DNA of 64,000 nucleotides from Metridium senile (lineage: Eukaryota > Cnidaria > Anthozoa > Actiniaria > Metridiidae), in contig OX459095.1 of the NCBI GenBank assembly GCA_949775045.1, positions 20,984,811 through 21,048,810 of the forward strand, read 5' to 3'. Below the pieces are notes generated by a model that saw nothing but the letters and a program-made list of their open reading frames with translations, had not been told where the DNA came from and made no database searches. The translations under genes were made by a program, and so were the position numbers. Positions 11,691-23,900 of the stretch are shown piece by piece (position 1 is the first letter of the stretch; each line of letters opens with the position of its first letter).

Positions 11691-13787
11691 TAAACAAATC
11701 AAGGCTTACCCTGTACAATTCAAATGCACCTTTTGTCAACTGAGTTGCACAATGGTAACATGCTGAAATAGATCTATTTACCCGTTTTAAACATAAGAGC
11801 CAGCACAAATGATCAGGTTCCACTGCACTTTACAATTGTTAAGGCAAAAAGTAGATGTGATGTGCTCTTCTTTTAATGACGTATTTAAAATGTATAACAA
11901 TAAATATTCGACGAAACACAGTAATGCTTACTATAGCACGAATCAGTTAGCGATTGTTTGTTGTTTTGAAATTATACGGTAATGCGTTTCGAAGTACCAC
12001 CCACATTATCATCACCTTTTTATGAGTCATACGGGTTTTGGGGGGTTTATCATTGAGCGCTCATTATACCACGGCATGAGACAAGGCATGAGCAATAACG
12101 TTTCTTAAACGTTGAGGAGGGGTGCAAAGAAGTACACGTATAAAAACATTAAAAGAGCCATTATACAAGCGGAAACACTTCATTACCGTCCTTTATATAT
12201 AGCATGTTTCTTTATTAAATACAAAAGCAAATAGCTAAACACTACGTCAATCAGATAAATTAGTAGTATATAAAACGATTGAAGCATGGTGAATGGTCAA
12301 CATTCAACTCAGAGTCAATTGTCAGAGTGAAAATGAATGCGATATTTCGTTGTCTAAGAATACGGTAACATTGTTCGATTCTACACAGCTGCACGTGAAG
12401 ATATTGTGATTCAAATTAACCGCTCAGGAGAAAAGGTAACATTGTTCGACATAAGGACTACTCTGGGCCCTAAAGGCCCGTTTACACTAGCAATTTTGTC
12501 GCGCGACAAGAGCTGCGATTTCACACTGAAACTCTATAATGCCTTCTGTTTTTTTGGGGGAGATATTCCCAGAGATGTTGTAATTTAAATTTATTTGACA
12601 TGAATTGCAATTTATTTGATTTGAATAACAGTAGCTACCTCCAAAAAAAAAAAGGCATTATGGTTATTGTGAAAATTAAAGTAGAGAATTCTGGATTCTG
12701 CAATTTATTGAATGTACTAGACCCTCCTGGATTCACTATCATTCACCTGACCCCTAAAACGTATTGATCTTGGATGTCTGTGGCATCCGCCGAATATACA
12801 CCTATGTCGGGTCCGCCGCACAGTCCTCGCGCCAAGACCGTGAAGGAAAACACAGTGAATATTTTGATGAGAGTGATAAAACAAGAAAATAAAAGTAGGC
12901 ACAACACTATTTCGTTGAAAAAAGTACCACACTAGAGTCGTGTTCAGCTGCGTACGTAGTTACGTACCGGCCCCCACATCCTCGGAAACTTAGGGGCTAC
13001 TGCCTGGGGGGTTGGGACTCCCTTACCGAAGACAGTGTACAAGTGGTAGATGTGATGGGCTCTTCTTTTATGGATGACATGTGCTTGTACGTGTACGGGT
13101 TATTTCTAATTGGCTTTGTTAATAAAAATAGGATTAGCTGCCAAGAACATCGCACAGTCGTTCTAGGGGTTGAAATCAACTACGCTTTGACTTCACGTTT
13201 AACAATGTTTTATACGTGTTTGTAGGTAGTTTTTTGAGTGGACCAGCACGTATGGTTATAATGTTCCTTTGTAGTCTCCACTGCATATTTTCTTGTCTTG
13301 TATATTTGTTGTATTATTCTTTATTAGTTTTCTTATAGTTTGTATATCTTTTTTTTTCTTTTATGTTTGTAATACAGTGAAAATGGATGAAATGAAATGA
13401 TATTTTTTAATTTTAAAGCGGAGAGAGAAAGAGAGAGAGGGGGAGATGCTACTGAGAAAAGTAAGGCCCTATCGCCCCCAAGCCCTCACGGCACCTCTAG
13501 ATCTGATTATTGCCCTCTGACGTGATCACTTAGCCAGGGATATCCTTTGTTTGTAGATGTCATCATCATTACAGACAAGACCATTAAAACATTGCAGTAA
13601 ACACAGCAAACATCCGACTGTATTGTAATTTCCATACTTTTTGGCTTAGCAATTGTAAAGTGCAGTGGAACCTGGCTGGCTCTTATGTTTAGAACGAGTA
13701 AATAGACCTATTTCAGCGGGATGTTACCACTGTGCAACTCAGTTGACAAAAGGCGCATTTGTACAGGGTAAGCCTTGATTTGTTTTT
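11691..13787. mobile_element. inverted pair of about 145-bp repeats, 1.9 kb apart
   Basis: Left copy 11691-11843 and right copy 13644-13787 are inverted relatives; both contain GTAAAGTGCAGTGGAACC and AAGCCTTGATTTGT in the right-copy orientation. A GCGAACAGTCCCTACTTTTCC motif near 11592 belongs to the MITE family at 16859-17006. The interior holds a separate MITE (12534-12700) and a run of short unrecognised sequence (12700-13640). It is unclear whether the whole span moved as one unit or is two independent insertions. Confidence 0.4.
12534..12700. mobile_element. MITE, TAATGCCTTCTG family copy 1
   Basis: Starts ATAATGCCTTCTGTTTTTTT and ends with the inverse (GGCATTATGGTTATTGTGAAA ending AAAGTAGAGAAT, about 12653-12690). 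A second copy lies in an intron of ornithine decarboxylase at 58413-58595. Non-coding. Confidence 0.55.
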
Positions 13788-14390
13788 ATTTATTTAGCTT
13801 TTTCCTTCATACGAAGGCAGGGACACCTCAACAGCTTACGCCAATTACTGTGCGCCCTGTAGTATGCTGAGAAGGCTGGTTTAGACTGCGAACAGTACAG
13901 CGGTGCTAGATAACATGAAACTGAAGTATTCCACTAGACTATGAAACATTCACTTGGAAACTCCGTCGAATCATTTTTTAGTTCGATCGATATCGAGTGT
14001 TTCTCGCCCGTCGCTGTTGAATATATACTGTTTTATTGCAGTTTCTAGATCTTATTTTCATTTTCCCCCACTTGATATAGTAATTTGTGTATGTCTAGCC
14101 TCCGTAATTACTGGCATCCTGTGTGGCTCGTTCCCCTCCCACAACAACGCCTGCGCACTCGAGGCTGATTTTGTGTTCTGTAATGTAATGTCATTGTACT
14201 GAACAAACCAATCAGAATGCTTGTTATATTTTGCAGATTTGAATATGTAATGTAATGTCATTGTACTGAACAAACCAATCAAAATGTTCGTTATATTTTT
14301 AAGATTTGATTTTCCATTGTCAAAAACAAAACGTAGCGGAAAAAAAAACTAAAAAGATAAGTGGATAATGACATTTGTTGCACATATCAA

Positions 14391-14760
14391 ATAGGCCCGT
14401 TTTGCAACAACAGGTCACGCGACCCTATATCCCTATATCGAGCAGCTGTGTGAAAATGAACATCAGAAATGAAAAGAGCACCTCCATATAAGTAAGAAGC
14501 CAAAGTTTTAGCTCATAATGTTGAGCATAGGAGAAATGGTATATATTAAATATAAAATTCAATATTTTATCAAATCCGATCCTTATAAAATATTGAATTT
14601 TAAATTGTATGCCACTTCCCTCCTGATACATTTTATGAGCTGAAATTTCGCCATCTTACTAATGCTGAAGTGCTCTCTTCATTTCTGATGTTCATTTTGA
14701 CACAACTGTTCGATTTAATAGGGAAGGGTCACGTGACGTGTTGTTGCAAAAGACCTATTG
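14391..14760. mobile_element. hairpin MITE, about 370 bp
   Basis: Left end ATAGGCCCGTTTTGCAACAA and right end TTGTTGCAAAAGACCTAT are inverted. The arms continue inward through AATGAACATCAGAAATG and its inverse near 14675, with a central AT-rich inverted pair around 14555-14600. No coding capacity. Confidence 0.65.
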
Positions 14761-14814
14761 CCTCAAAAGGTACTTGTGTACGTTGATGTTGGAGCTGTAG
14801 GGCAACGGATCACA

Positions 14815-14972
14815 ATAACACAGAGGCTATAGGTTGGCGTAGTTTTTACAAGTGTTGATATTGTGATGCTATTTTGCCAACCATTTTAACAATATACTTT
14901 TTCATTTTCTTTGTTCTAATAACAATGGTTGGCAAAACCATAACAAAATGTCACTGTACGTCCACCTATATA
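14815..14972. mobile_element. MITE with TTGCCAACCATT hairpin, copy 1
   Basis: Contains TTTTGCCAACCATTTT and, 45 bp on, AACAATGGTTGGCAAAACC, forming a hairpin. A second copy in the opposite orientation lies at 60382-60535 inside ornithine decarboxylase. It shares both flanks, including ATGTCACTGTACGTCCAC (first copy) and GTGGACATACAGTGACAT (second copy). Non-coding. Confidence 0.6.
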
Positions 14973-16858
14973 TGTATCAAGACGAGTAGTACTTTGACCG
15001 CTGCAACACTTGAACACTGTATTGAGAGCTTTTTGCAATTTGTATAGGAAATTACATCGTTCGAGAAGAATTAATGAAAAATACCCCGCGTATTTGATGA
15101 AAGTGAGTGTGTATCAAATACAAGCGGTATTTTTCGAGAACTAAGGTGGGATTTGCTATTAATAACACATCTACATAAGATGCGAGTCTCAGCGGATGCA
15201 AAAAGGGCAAAAAATAAACACAAACACACGCGAGCCGCAAAGCACGCCGGGAAGGACGCTTGCAATTAATTAATAGCATATGTGCAATTAATTAATTGCA
15301 CGGATTAAGAGAAAATTCACAGTTAATCAACCAATCAGAAACTAGCATTTCATGTAGATGTGGTATTATGATGAATATACGATCGTCTCATTAGCTAGAT
15401 AATACCGTGACGCTTCGACTCACTTGTAGCAAGTGCTGAGAACATTCCTGTTGCTTTATGTTGCTTTCTATGACGTCAGCTTCGTTAACATAATAATGTG
15501 TATATTTTCTTTGTATATTTCCAACTTGAGCTGTCTAACCATCTCAAAGTGTTCTTACTTTTGATTCAAGGTATTTGTATTGTACCACACATTAGCAATA
15601 TAGATATATAGTAAATGTTAATATCATACTAGATACAATATTTTAATTTAATGTATTAATAGTAAGATGGCAAAGACAATAGCCGTTGTATTCTTTGAAC
15701 TGCTTCATCGGTGTAGTTTTCGTACTGTATTTTTGATGACGTCTGGCAAAACTATGGTTAAACTCTTCATTTGATAACATCTCGTTTTCAGATAGTAATT
15801 TACAAAATACCATATGTTATGTGTTGATCATGATGACATGTCCGTATAATTTACGATCGGCACGGATTTGCTATTTATAGTCAGATAGCCTTGACGTACA
15901 TCCGTTTATTTTTTCCCTTTTTTTTTTGTCGATGTGGAACCATTTTCCTGTTTAAAACTATATTATTTCCTTTTTGAATATTTTTTAAAATCTTTATTCT
16001 TATCTTTTATCATTTACTTCCCCTGTTTTGAGTGCTGGGAATCTTCTATTTAGGATATGTTTGTATTTTTTCCTTTTTAATTTTTAATTTTATTCATTTT
16101 CGTGTTCTCATTCGATCAGTGTCTTTCAGTATCTCATGTGAATCTTTTTTATCTCACTCCGTGAAACAAACTACTGAATAATGAATTCTTGGCCAATTAC
16201 TAACGATTAAACTAACCATACTCTACTTCCAGAAGATAGATATAAGAAATAGGGTTTACCGTAACATTTTTTGAAATAGCTTTATACACTGAAGAGAGGT
16301 CTCTCGTGACTTAAAAGCACTTTCATGACTACTGGCACTACAAAGGTCTTACAAGAATGAATACTGAACACTTTGCATTCCGAATAGTGCATTCCAAGAC
16401 CGAAATGCATTCTGGGCCATGTAATATTGTCTAAAGTAAAATAAATAACACGTATTTATTCTATTTTTAGTACATTATATCCCAAACACAAATACTAGCT
16501 ACCTAAGGGGAAAAGATCGCTATTTAATCACTTATTTTGGGATTCAAATTGATGAGACCCAAAATGCCCTTCGGTCTTTATAGAATGCAACGTATTCAGT
16601 TTTCAGCATACAGTATTCAAGGTTTTTTTAAATATCTGTATTTGCTGTATTTATCCTTTTCTTGTTTAACTGTATCTATTGTTATTACGTACTTCCACTT
16701 ATTTTTCTATTTTTTTTATCTTATTTACTTCTACTGTTATAAGCGCCAGTTCCGGGAATTGTGTAAAATTTGTTAATTGGTATTTGTATTTTTCGCTCTT
16801 TTTTGATTCTTTTCAAATCCTTTATATTCGATGGCGATAAGTAAGAAAAACAACAATA
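14973..16858. other. gene-free AT-rich stretch
   Basis: No supportable gene. A short self-complementary AATTAATTA pair near 15266-15297 and T-rich runs (15910-16100, 16620-16740) are the only noticeable structure. Confidence 0.4.
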
Positions 16859-17006
16859 GACTGCGAACAGTCCCTTCTTTTCCCTCCAGATTCCGAGGAA
16901 AACGAGAGAAGAATGAGCATTTATCGCCCCTAATCCCCGCTCGCTCGTTTAATTAAAGTAAACATTTTCTGAATCACGCAGGGAAAAGTAGGGACTGCTC
17001 GCAGTC
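16859..17006. mobile_element. MITE with GACTGCGAACAGTCCCT ends
   Basis: 148 bp with inverted ends: GACTGCGAACAGTCCC and GGGACTGCTCGCAGTC. The next bases also pair (TTCTTTTCCC against GGGAAAAGTA). A partial relative lies near 11590. Non-coding, one unit of a dispersed family. Confidence 0.7.
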
Positions 17007-17348
17007 AAAACAGATTTGGGCTTCATGTGGTTCTTATTAGTTTGTGAGCACTGAAGAATCGAAAGTGACTCCCACTCTTTGCAAATGCATATGTGTTTTC
17101 CAATTTTGTGCGATTTTAATAATTATAAGGTATATATAAATAGCACTCAAACAGCCATTTTTTATCAGACTCACGACATATATGCGGCCTTTTTTTTTTT
17201 TTGGCGACCATTAAAGTCATCTCATATATTGATTCCATCATTGAAAATTAAACTGGAAAACTCGGCGTTTGTATAACTTTAATTTAATAGGTCTCATCAA
17301 CAACCTCGTTCCAAGGATCTTATATCTTCGCATAGGGGATAAGGTCCA

Positions 17349-17775
17349 GGGAATAGGGGATGACCAGTAAACACACATCTTGAATTGATCACTGAAAATT
17401 GAATTGACAATTTTTATCGGGTCTTGCCATATACGGCCACACCCTTTTCGGTGACCAGTAAATCCATCTCACATCTTGAATTGATCAATAAAAATTAAAT
17501 GGACAATTTTTATCTGGTCTTGCCGTTTGGCCACACCCTTTTCGGTGACCAGTAAATCCATCTCACATCTTGAATTGATCACAGAAAAATTAAATGGACG
17601 ATTTTTATCTGGTCTTGCCATATATGGCCACACCCTTTTCGGTGACCAGTAAATCCATCTCACATCTTGAATTGATCACAGAAAAATTAGCGGACAATTA
17701 ACTTTTATGGCTTTTTATCGGGTCTCATCATGTGGTCACACCCTTTTCGATGACCAGTAAATCAATCCCATATTA
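17349..17775. repeat. 96-bp tandem repeat, about 4.5 copies
   Basis: The phrase TTGAATTGATCA recurs at a spacing of 94-97 bp (near 17380, 17476, 17570, 17667). Each copy is accompanied by CACACCCTTTTCGGTGACCAG. Non-coding satellite-like block. Confidence 0.8.
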
Positions 17776-19487
17776 AACTTTTTTTTGATATGTTTATTGA
17801 TTTTTCTTGTAATTTGTATGTCCCCCATATTAAACTTGATATATTCGGTTACTGTAAACAGTGAAACTTCAAATCTTTTAGATCATTTTTAATCATCAGA
17901 TACAGCCAGTCGGCTTTCCTATTTCGCGTACGTATATATGGAAGCCGTATTATAGAGCCGACCATTTTATATTCAGCGCCACTTGAAATGCGCCGGCCAA
18001 TATACCTTTAATACTCGATCTTGGCTACTTCCTATTCCCCGAGGGTGTCCCGGGCTCCTTATCTGTAGGGGTCGGCATCTCTATTTGTCTTCATTGTTTG
18101 TATTTGTAGCAATCTGTGTACTTGACATATTATCATATATTATAGGAACACAGTAAGAGTCGAAACTCCTGCTAAGTTTATTAATATATAGCCATTGTCT
18201 AACCCAGGTCCTTTTGAATATAACAATTAGAATACCAAATAAATTTGATCGTTTTCAATCTGTTTATGTTTAGAAGTTCTACTACGGCTTATAGGCCTCC
18301 AAAAGTATCTTATTTGATTTGATATTTTCTTTTAGAAGTATACCATGAGATAGAATTGTAAGGTTTTAAACTTAAGACGCGATTGTTGGTCACAGGTTTT
18401 CCGATACCTTATAATGTTTATTAAACATCACCATAAGCCATAAGTTACTCATCACAGCCAAGCGCTCTTTATATCTCAAAAGCGCCTCTGTTACAGACTC
18501 AATAACTTTTTCCAGATGCTTCGACGGAGTTAAAATATTATTGTTCTTGTGCCTTTCAATAAATAACAGGAAAAAAAAAAACACAAATATATTTTTGTAA
18601 ATATGTTCTTTTGTACTGGGAAAGTATGAATAAATGACTGTGTAGGAATCAACATTCTCTTTAATGTGTGACCGCTTTTGCGCCGAGTTTGTTTTTATCA
18701 TGATCAGTCGGCGGAGGGCAGTTAGTTGTCGCCTCATTAACATGAACTCAGAGAGAGCCTAATCCCGATAAACCTCTAAATGTTTGCACATTAGTTTATT
18801 TTGGGATATACATTCATGTGGTAAAGAAATACTGGCAAGTCAAAGTGATCTGTCTTTCAAATGCAGTAAGTCGAACTGTTAAATTGACTGCTTTTTTCTG
18901 CTTTTGTGTCAATATTCAAGTGATTCACATCCTATATATTTTAAGATATAATGGGTAAAACACTAATAACTAAAAATGATGCATTTTAATCCATTGAGCC
19001 ATCATTATGAAATGAAAGCAAATGGCGCAGGCGTCCTATAAGGGTCGAAAGAGCTGAGCAGTAGTTTTTGTACAATTTGATTCATTATTTTAAGACGCGG
19101 CTAGAGAGGGTTAATCACTCTTGTAAGATCTTGTAAACCCTCCCTCTGTAGTACCAGTAGTCATGAAAGTGCTAAGTTGTTTCCGTAATTTTTTGTTATG
19201 AACTCATATGAGCGCGGTCTGCCGTAGGCTCAGCTCTTATGTCTACCAAGTAGTCCTTGTATCAAATGGATTTATTTTTACTTTTTTGAAAATTCTAGTT
19301 ATTGACAAAAGGTGGCTGTTTTCCGGCAGTAGCTACAATGTACTCTCGAGTCAAAATAAGAAATGAGTTCATGCATGTTAATGCAGGAAAAGCTCACAAC
19401 ATTCACCCTTTGCTCGGATATGGTATATGCAAACTAGAAGGTTAATTGAACGTTTAGGCAATTGTACAAACAAGAGAAGTAAAAGAA
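17776..19487. other. gene-free stretch
   Basis: The 117-codon minus-strand frame at 18390-18743 has no domain pattern and is not flanked by convincing splice signals. Otherwise nothing recognisable. Confidence 0.4.
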
Positions 19488-19576
19488 AATGTCGCCATAC
19501 ATTTTCTCTTATTTTAGCGCTGGATCGTACACGTGTACTTTCATGATCCATGTAGTGCAAAATGTATGGCGGTATA
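19488..19576. repeat. short hairpin
   Basis: GTCGCCATACATTTT and AAAATGTATGGCGGTA are inverted 60 bp apart, and an inner pair GGATCGTACA/TGATCC lies near the loop. Likely a small MITE remnant. Confidence 0.45.
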
Positions 19577-20790
19577 CAAATGGTATAGTTACATTCAAAA
19601 GCTCATATCTCAGCCGTTTTTCGCTCATTCTGTATGAAATTTACACCTTATTTCATATTTTCGCTAGCACTTTCTGAGAATGTTATTGAAATCCAAAAAC
19701 TCTAAAAAAAAAAAAAAAAATTTGTGACGTCACACTTCGGTACTCTATTTATTAATTTTTTAGTAGCCAGTGGCTTAAAGTTAATTTCCTAGGCTGTGCT
19801 CACTTCACTTGAGCATTTTTGTCAGTTATTGCGCAAACCGGATGAAAAATAGCAATACTAAACTATAAACGAACATTTTAAGAGCCCCCAATAAATGTCA
19901 CGTATGTTTGTAGTTAAAAATGTTATTTTGTTGCAAATTATACTATTAATATTTTTCACTTGTAAGTACCACTGAAAGATAAGTTAATAGGTTTTCATCT
20001 TATGTTCGTCAGTATAGCAGGAACAACGATAAATAAGGACAGAAACATAGATGTATATCACGTAGACCACGTATTTTTATACGAAAAACAGCAAAACTAA
20101 ATGTATTTTGGTCAGTAATCTATTCAATCATACGCAACTCTGCTTGACTCCGCTGTTTTATCTATTTTACACAAAAGGTAGTTTATTAAACACACCGAAA
20201 AACGAAAAATGAACAGTTTTGGGGATATTGAAAGCTTAAAAGGCTGGATTTTTTAAAGAAAGAAGGATGTTTATTAATCATAACATCAACTTAAAGAGAA
20301 AAAGGACTTTCAGTGCGACTGTTATTATAATGATAAACAATTAAATTTAAAGGATTAGTACATAATAATGAATTCTAAGAAATTCAAATTAAATTGTTAA
20401 CATCCCTCAAACGTACTGTTTCAACAAATATTGAGGAAAGCAATTATAAGCATGAAAGTTTCATTTATAATATTAAAATTATTGGTTTCGAAAAATTGCT
20501 TTGCTAAAATGTATTTGGGTAACAGTACGAAATCATATCCTGTCAGCGGTTTCCTAGCTGCGCGCGCGTGTTTTCCCGCCTTTTACTTTCCCGCCCAGAT
20601 TGCACACACGTAATACTTTTATATGAATCCATGTACTTGATTCATCTGAGAGTTCTTCCTACATCCAGTTCTCGTTACATAACTATAATAATCTCATTTT
20701 TTATTACGTAAAGGTGTAGTTGAGGATTTTCAAGTGGTTGGAAAGCAGCCTCATTGGACGATAACTCAATCGATTAACAACTGAGTAACT
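19577..20790. other. gene-free stretch upstream of GPCR
   Basis: AT-rich; contains an A-run at about 19706-19722. No exon could be defended. It may include distal regulatory DNA of the GPCR, but no specific site is recognised. Confidence 0.35.
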
Positions 20791-20819
20791 GCTATGTAAA
20801 TTATCGTCATTCTTCCAGC

Positions 20820-20949
20820 TGTTCTTGACGAATATATATACTTTGATAAGTACTGTATCGACTATAACAAGCTATTTGGTCTGGTGGCTGCTCTTTGGAA
20901 ACAGAAAAACAAAACTCAAACTTATATCAAGTCACTTGGAGTTGGAATA
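20820..20949 (+). promoter_or_regulatory. putative GPCR core promoter and 5' leader
   Basis: An AATATATATAC box at about 20830-20840 lies 110 bp before the ATG chosen for the GPCR. The sequence between it and the ATG has no other ATG except the start itself. This is positional inference only. Confidence 0.35.
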
Positions 20950-23900
20950 ATGAACCAAACTACAAGTAAGTACTGATTTTAAAAATATTCATTTAATATA
21001 CGCTTTTATTATAGGAAATTACATTTTAAATATGAAACAACTTATATTTGAAATAGCAACAGCGCAATGGTCTTTTGATATAGAGACTTCAAAAGAATCG
21101 ATTAGCCTTAGGTGTTATATATATTTTTATATATATGCTAGCAATAATTTGGACCAGATATTAATTAGCCCAGTTGCAATTTAGAGCGAAATCAATAAAT
21201 ATATCAGACTTTAAAAAGATTCAATGAATAAAAAAGAGAGAGAGAGAAAATTAAACGTAATAAAGTTTGATTGCAAAAAGCTGAAAATTCATTTGTATAA
21301 ATGTCATTTTTTCTGAGTATAAATACCAAGGGGAATTCCTATGTAATATTTAGTTTTTGGTCAGTAATAAGCGCTCCTCGCCGCACAGGAAAGGCTTCCG
21401 AGAACAACAAATCAATGTCGGTCGTAAAACCATTGCTAATCAGTGATAATTCCATGTAATATCCTTTTCCTTATCTTAAATGCAGCATACGTCAGATAAA
21501 GTTAAAGTTCTAGCAAACATACAAAGCAAGCGACAGGGCTGTTGATGTTTACGCGGTCAGAGTTAGTTGCCGCATTATAATGAAGACTTGAATTGTTCAT
21601 TCAATCATTGAGGTGGGAGGAATTCTTACATAAAGGAGTCATTCAAACGAGCAAAAATTACTTTCCCCCTCGAATAAAACAATTACTATTAAGTAGGACA
21701 AACGTAATCGGATGACAAAAAGTACTTCTCTATATTGTCGATTTGTATGGAACTCTATCTTTGCTATCTCCAGTTGTTTTTAACTGTCCCATTTCCTTTC
21801 TTTTGTGTTATTGATATATTCTTATTTTAAATTTGTTTCTTTTTTTTTATGTCATGTAAAATATATTAATCCTTGAGGTAGCACATTTTATTATGTCGTA
21901 AATTCAATTCAATTCAATTCATGCATTACCGAGCCAAACTGAGCAATTTTTTTACGTTTGATTTTGTTTTCTTCTCGTTTCCTTTCTTTCTTTCGGCTTT
22001 CTCTCTTTCTCTCTTTCTTAGTCTCTCTCTCTCCCTTTCTCCCTTTCTTTCTTTCTTTCTTTCTTACTTTCTTTCTTTCTTTCTTACTTTCTTTCTTTCT
22101 TACTTTCTTTCTTTCTTTCTTACTTTCTTTCTTTCTTTCTTTCTTAGTCTCTCTCTCTCCCTTTCTCCCTTTCTTTCCTTCTTTCTTTCTTTCTCATTTT
22201 ACCTCATTTTGTTTCTATGTGTGTGTTTTTTATTTTGTAAAGCGCCAAAAGCAGCTAGATTTGGATATTATATTGTTATTATTATTTTTACTTTCGAATA
22301 ACGCGTTTTATATTAATTTCGTGATTTCAGACGTCGTTTCTTCGTGTCAGCACGAAATTGATACAATTTGTTTTCGTTTCTTTCCTTTTCATTTCTTTCC
22401 TTTTCATTTCTTTCCGTATCATTTCTTTCCTTTTCATTTCTTTCCGTATCATTTCTTTCCTTTTCATTTCTTTCCGTATCATTTCTTTCCTTTTCACCAG
22501 TTTCTTTCCGTTTCATTGCTTTTCTCTTGACATTTGTTCATTTCATTTCATTGTTTTCCTTTTCTCTTCATTTCATTTATTTTCTCTTTTCATTTAATTT
22601 CTTTTCTCTTTTCATTTCTTTTCTCTTTTCATCTCTTTTCATCTTTTCTCTCCTTTTTTTTTTGTTCCTTTTCTTCTAATTGTTCTTCATTTTTTTTTTA
22701 AGATGTCAATATAATCTGACGCCTTTGACGGCATGTGGTCATAATTTACCCAGAGATTGCCTGATCAGACACCTTTCGGCATATGGTTATACAAACCTTT
22801 CTATTTGGATTCTGCCAAATTTTTATAGTGTACATATATATGTGACAATTTTAATATTTATTTAAATTTGTTTTTGAAATGATATCTTGATTCATTTAAA
22901 CGTTAAAGAGGAGTTCTTCAAAAGATCTCAGTTCCTTTTCTGTCACGATTGTTGCCGCTGTACATTTTAATATTAACAGGCTTGTTAAAATATGATTATG
23001 TTAGGCCCGAAAGCTAGGAAAATAAAAAAACATTTTGGTTGAAGAAACGTTATACTATGAATGAAAAACCAACCAACAAAGAAATTTTAAATGATAAGCT
23101 GTTCAGATTTCAGAGCTCTCCTCGATCAGAGACCGATTCGAAGAGACATCCGTGAAGTGGTCGATCGATTTCTGCTAGTTCACGAATTACAGACCTTTTT
23201 CAAAAACCGTTGTCGCAGGCGCAGTTAAATCAACTCTCCAAGACTGCAAAGGATGCTGGTATAGTGTTCTCGTATAATGTTGTTTTTTTACAAGTTATTT
23301 TTTAAATAAATATTCGATTCAATACCTACCACTGTTTCAGCTTGTTATTGAAGGAATAGAAAACGCGCGCGCGTGCTGTGTAAAGTTATAAAGCACGCGG
23401 GGTTGTCAGAACACGAGTGTTCTGACAATTCCCAAGTGCTTTATAACTTCATACAGCACAGAAAGCAAGTTTTTTATTTTTATTTTATAAAATACGTATA
23501 CAAATTGATCAACATGCAAACGCGCGTGCTGTGTGCTCTCATAAAGCACGCGCCTCAACCAATCAAAATACGTGATTTCAAATAGTTATTTTATAAGATC
23601 ATATCATATAACACAAACCGCCATACCATTAAAATATTGAATAACAAGCAAGAGAAAAGAAAGACATCAATTTCTTCAAGTTTTGGTGTTGATGGTTTTT
23701 TTTGGTGGACAATTTAATGACATTGACTGTATATTTTTTCCCACTTCCCTCGTGAATGCATTAGAGGTTTATATTTTTATTAATCAAGAGTCTGATTTAA
23801 TACCAATAGATAAAATCGAAATTGTGTCGTTTATCAAAAGAAATTATCTTTCCAATGCAAGTTAATTAAATACTTCAAATATTCAGTGCCGTGAATAAAT

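Noticed and set aside
21921..22679. Phe/Ser/Leu-rich open frames of up to 190 codons
   Set aside because: Products of the pyrimidine repeat tract inside a GPCR intron.
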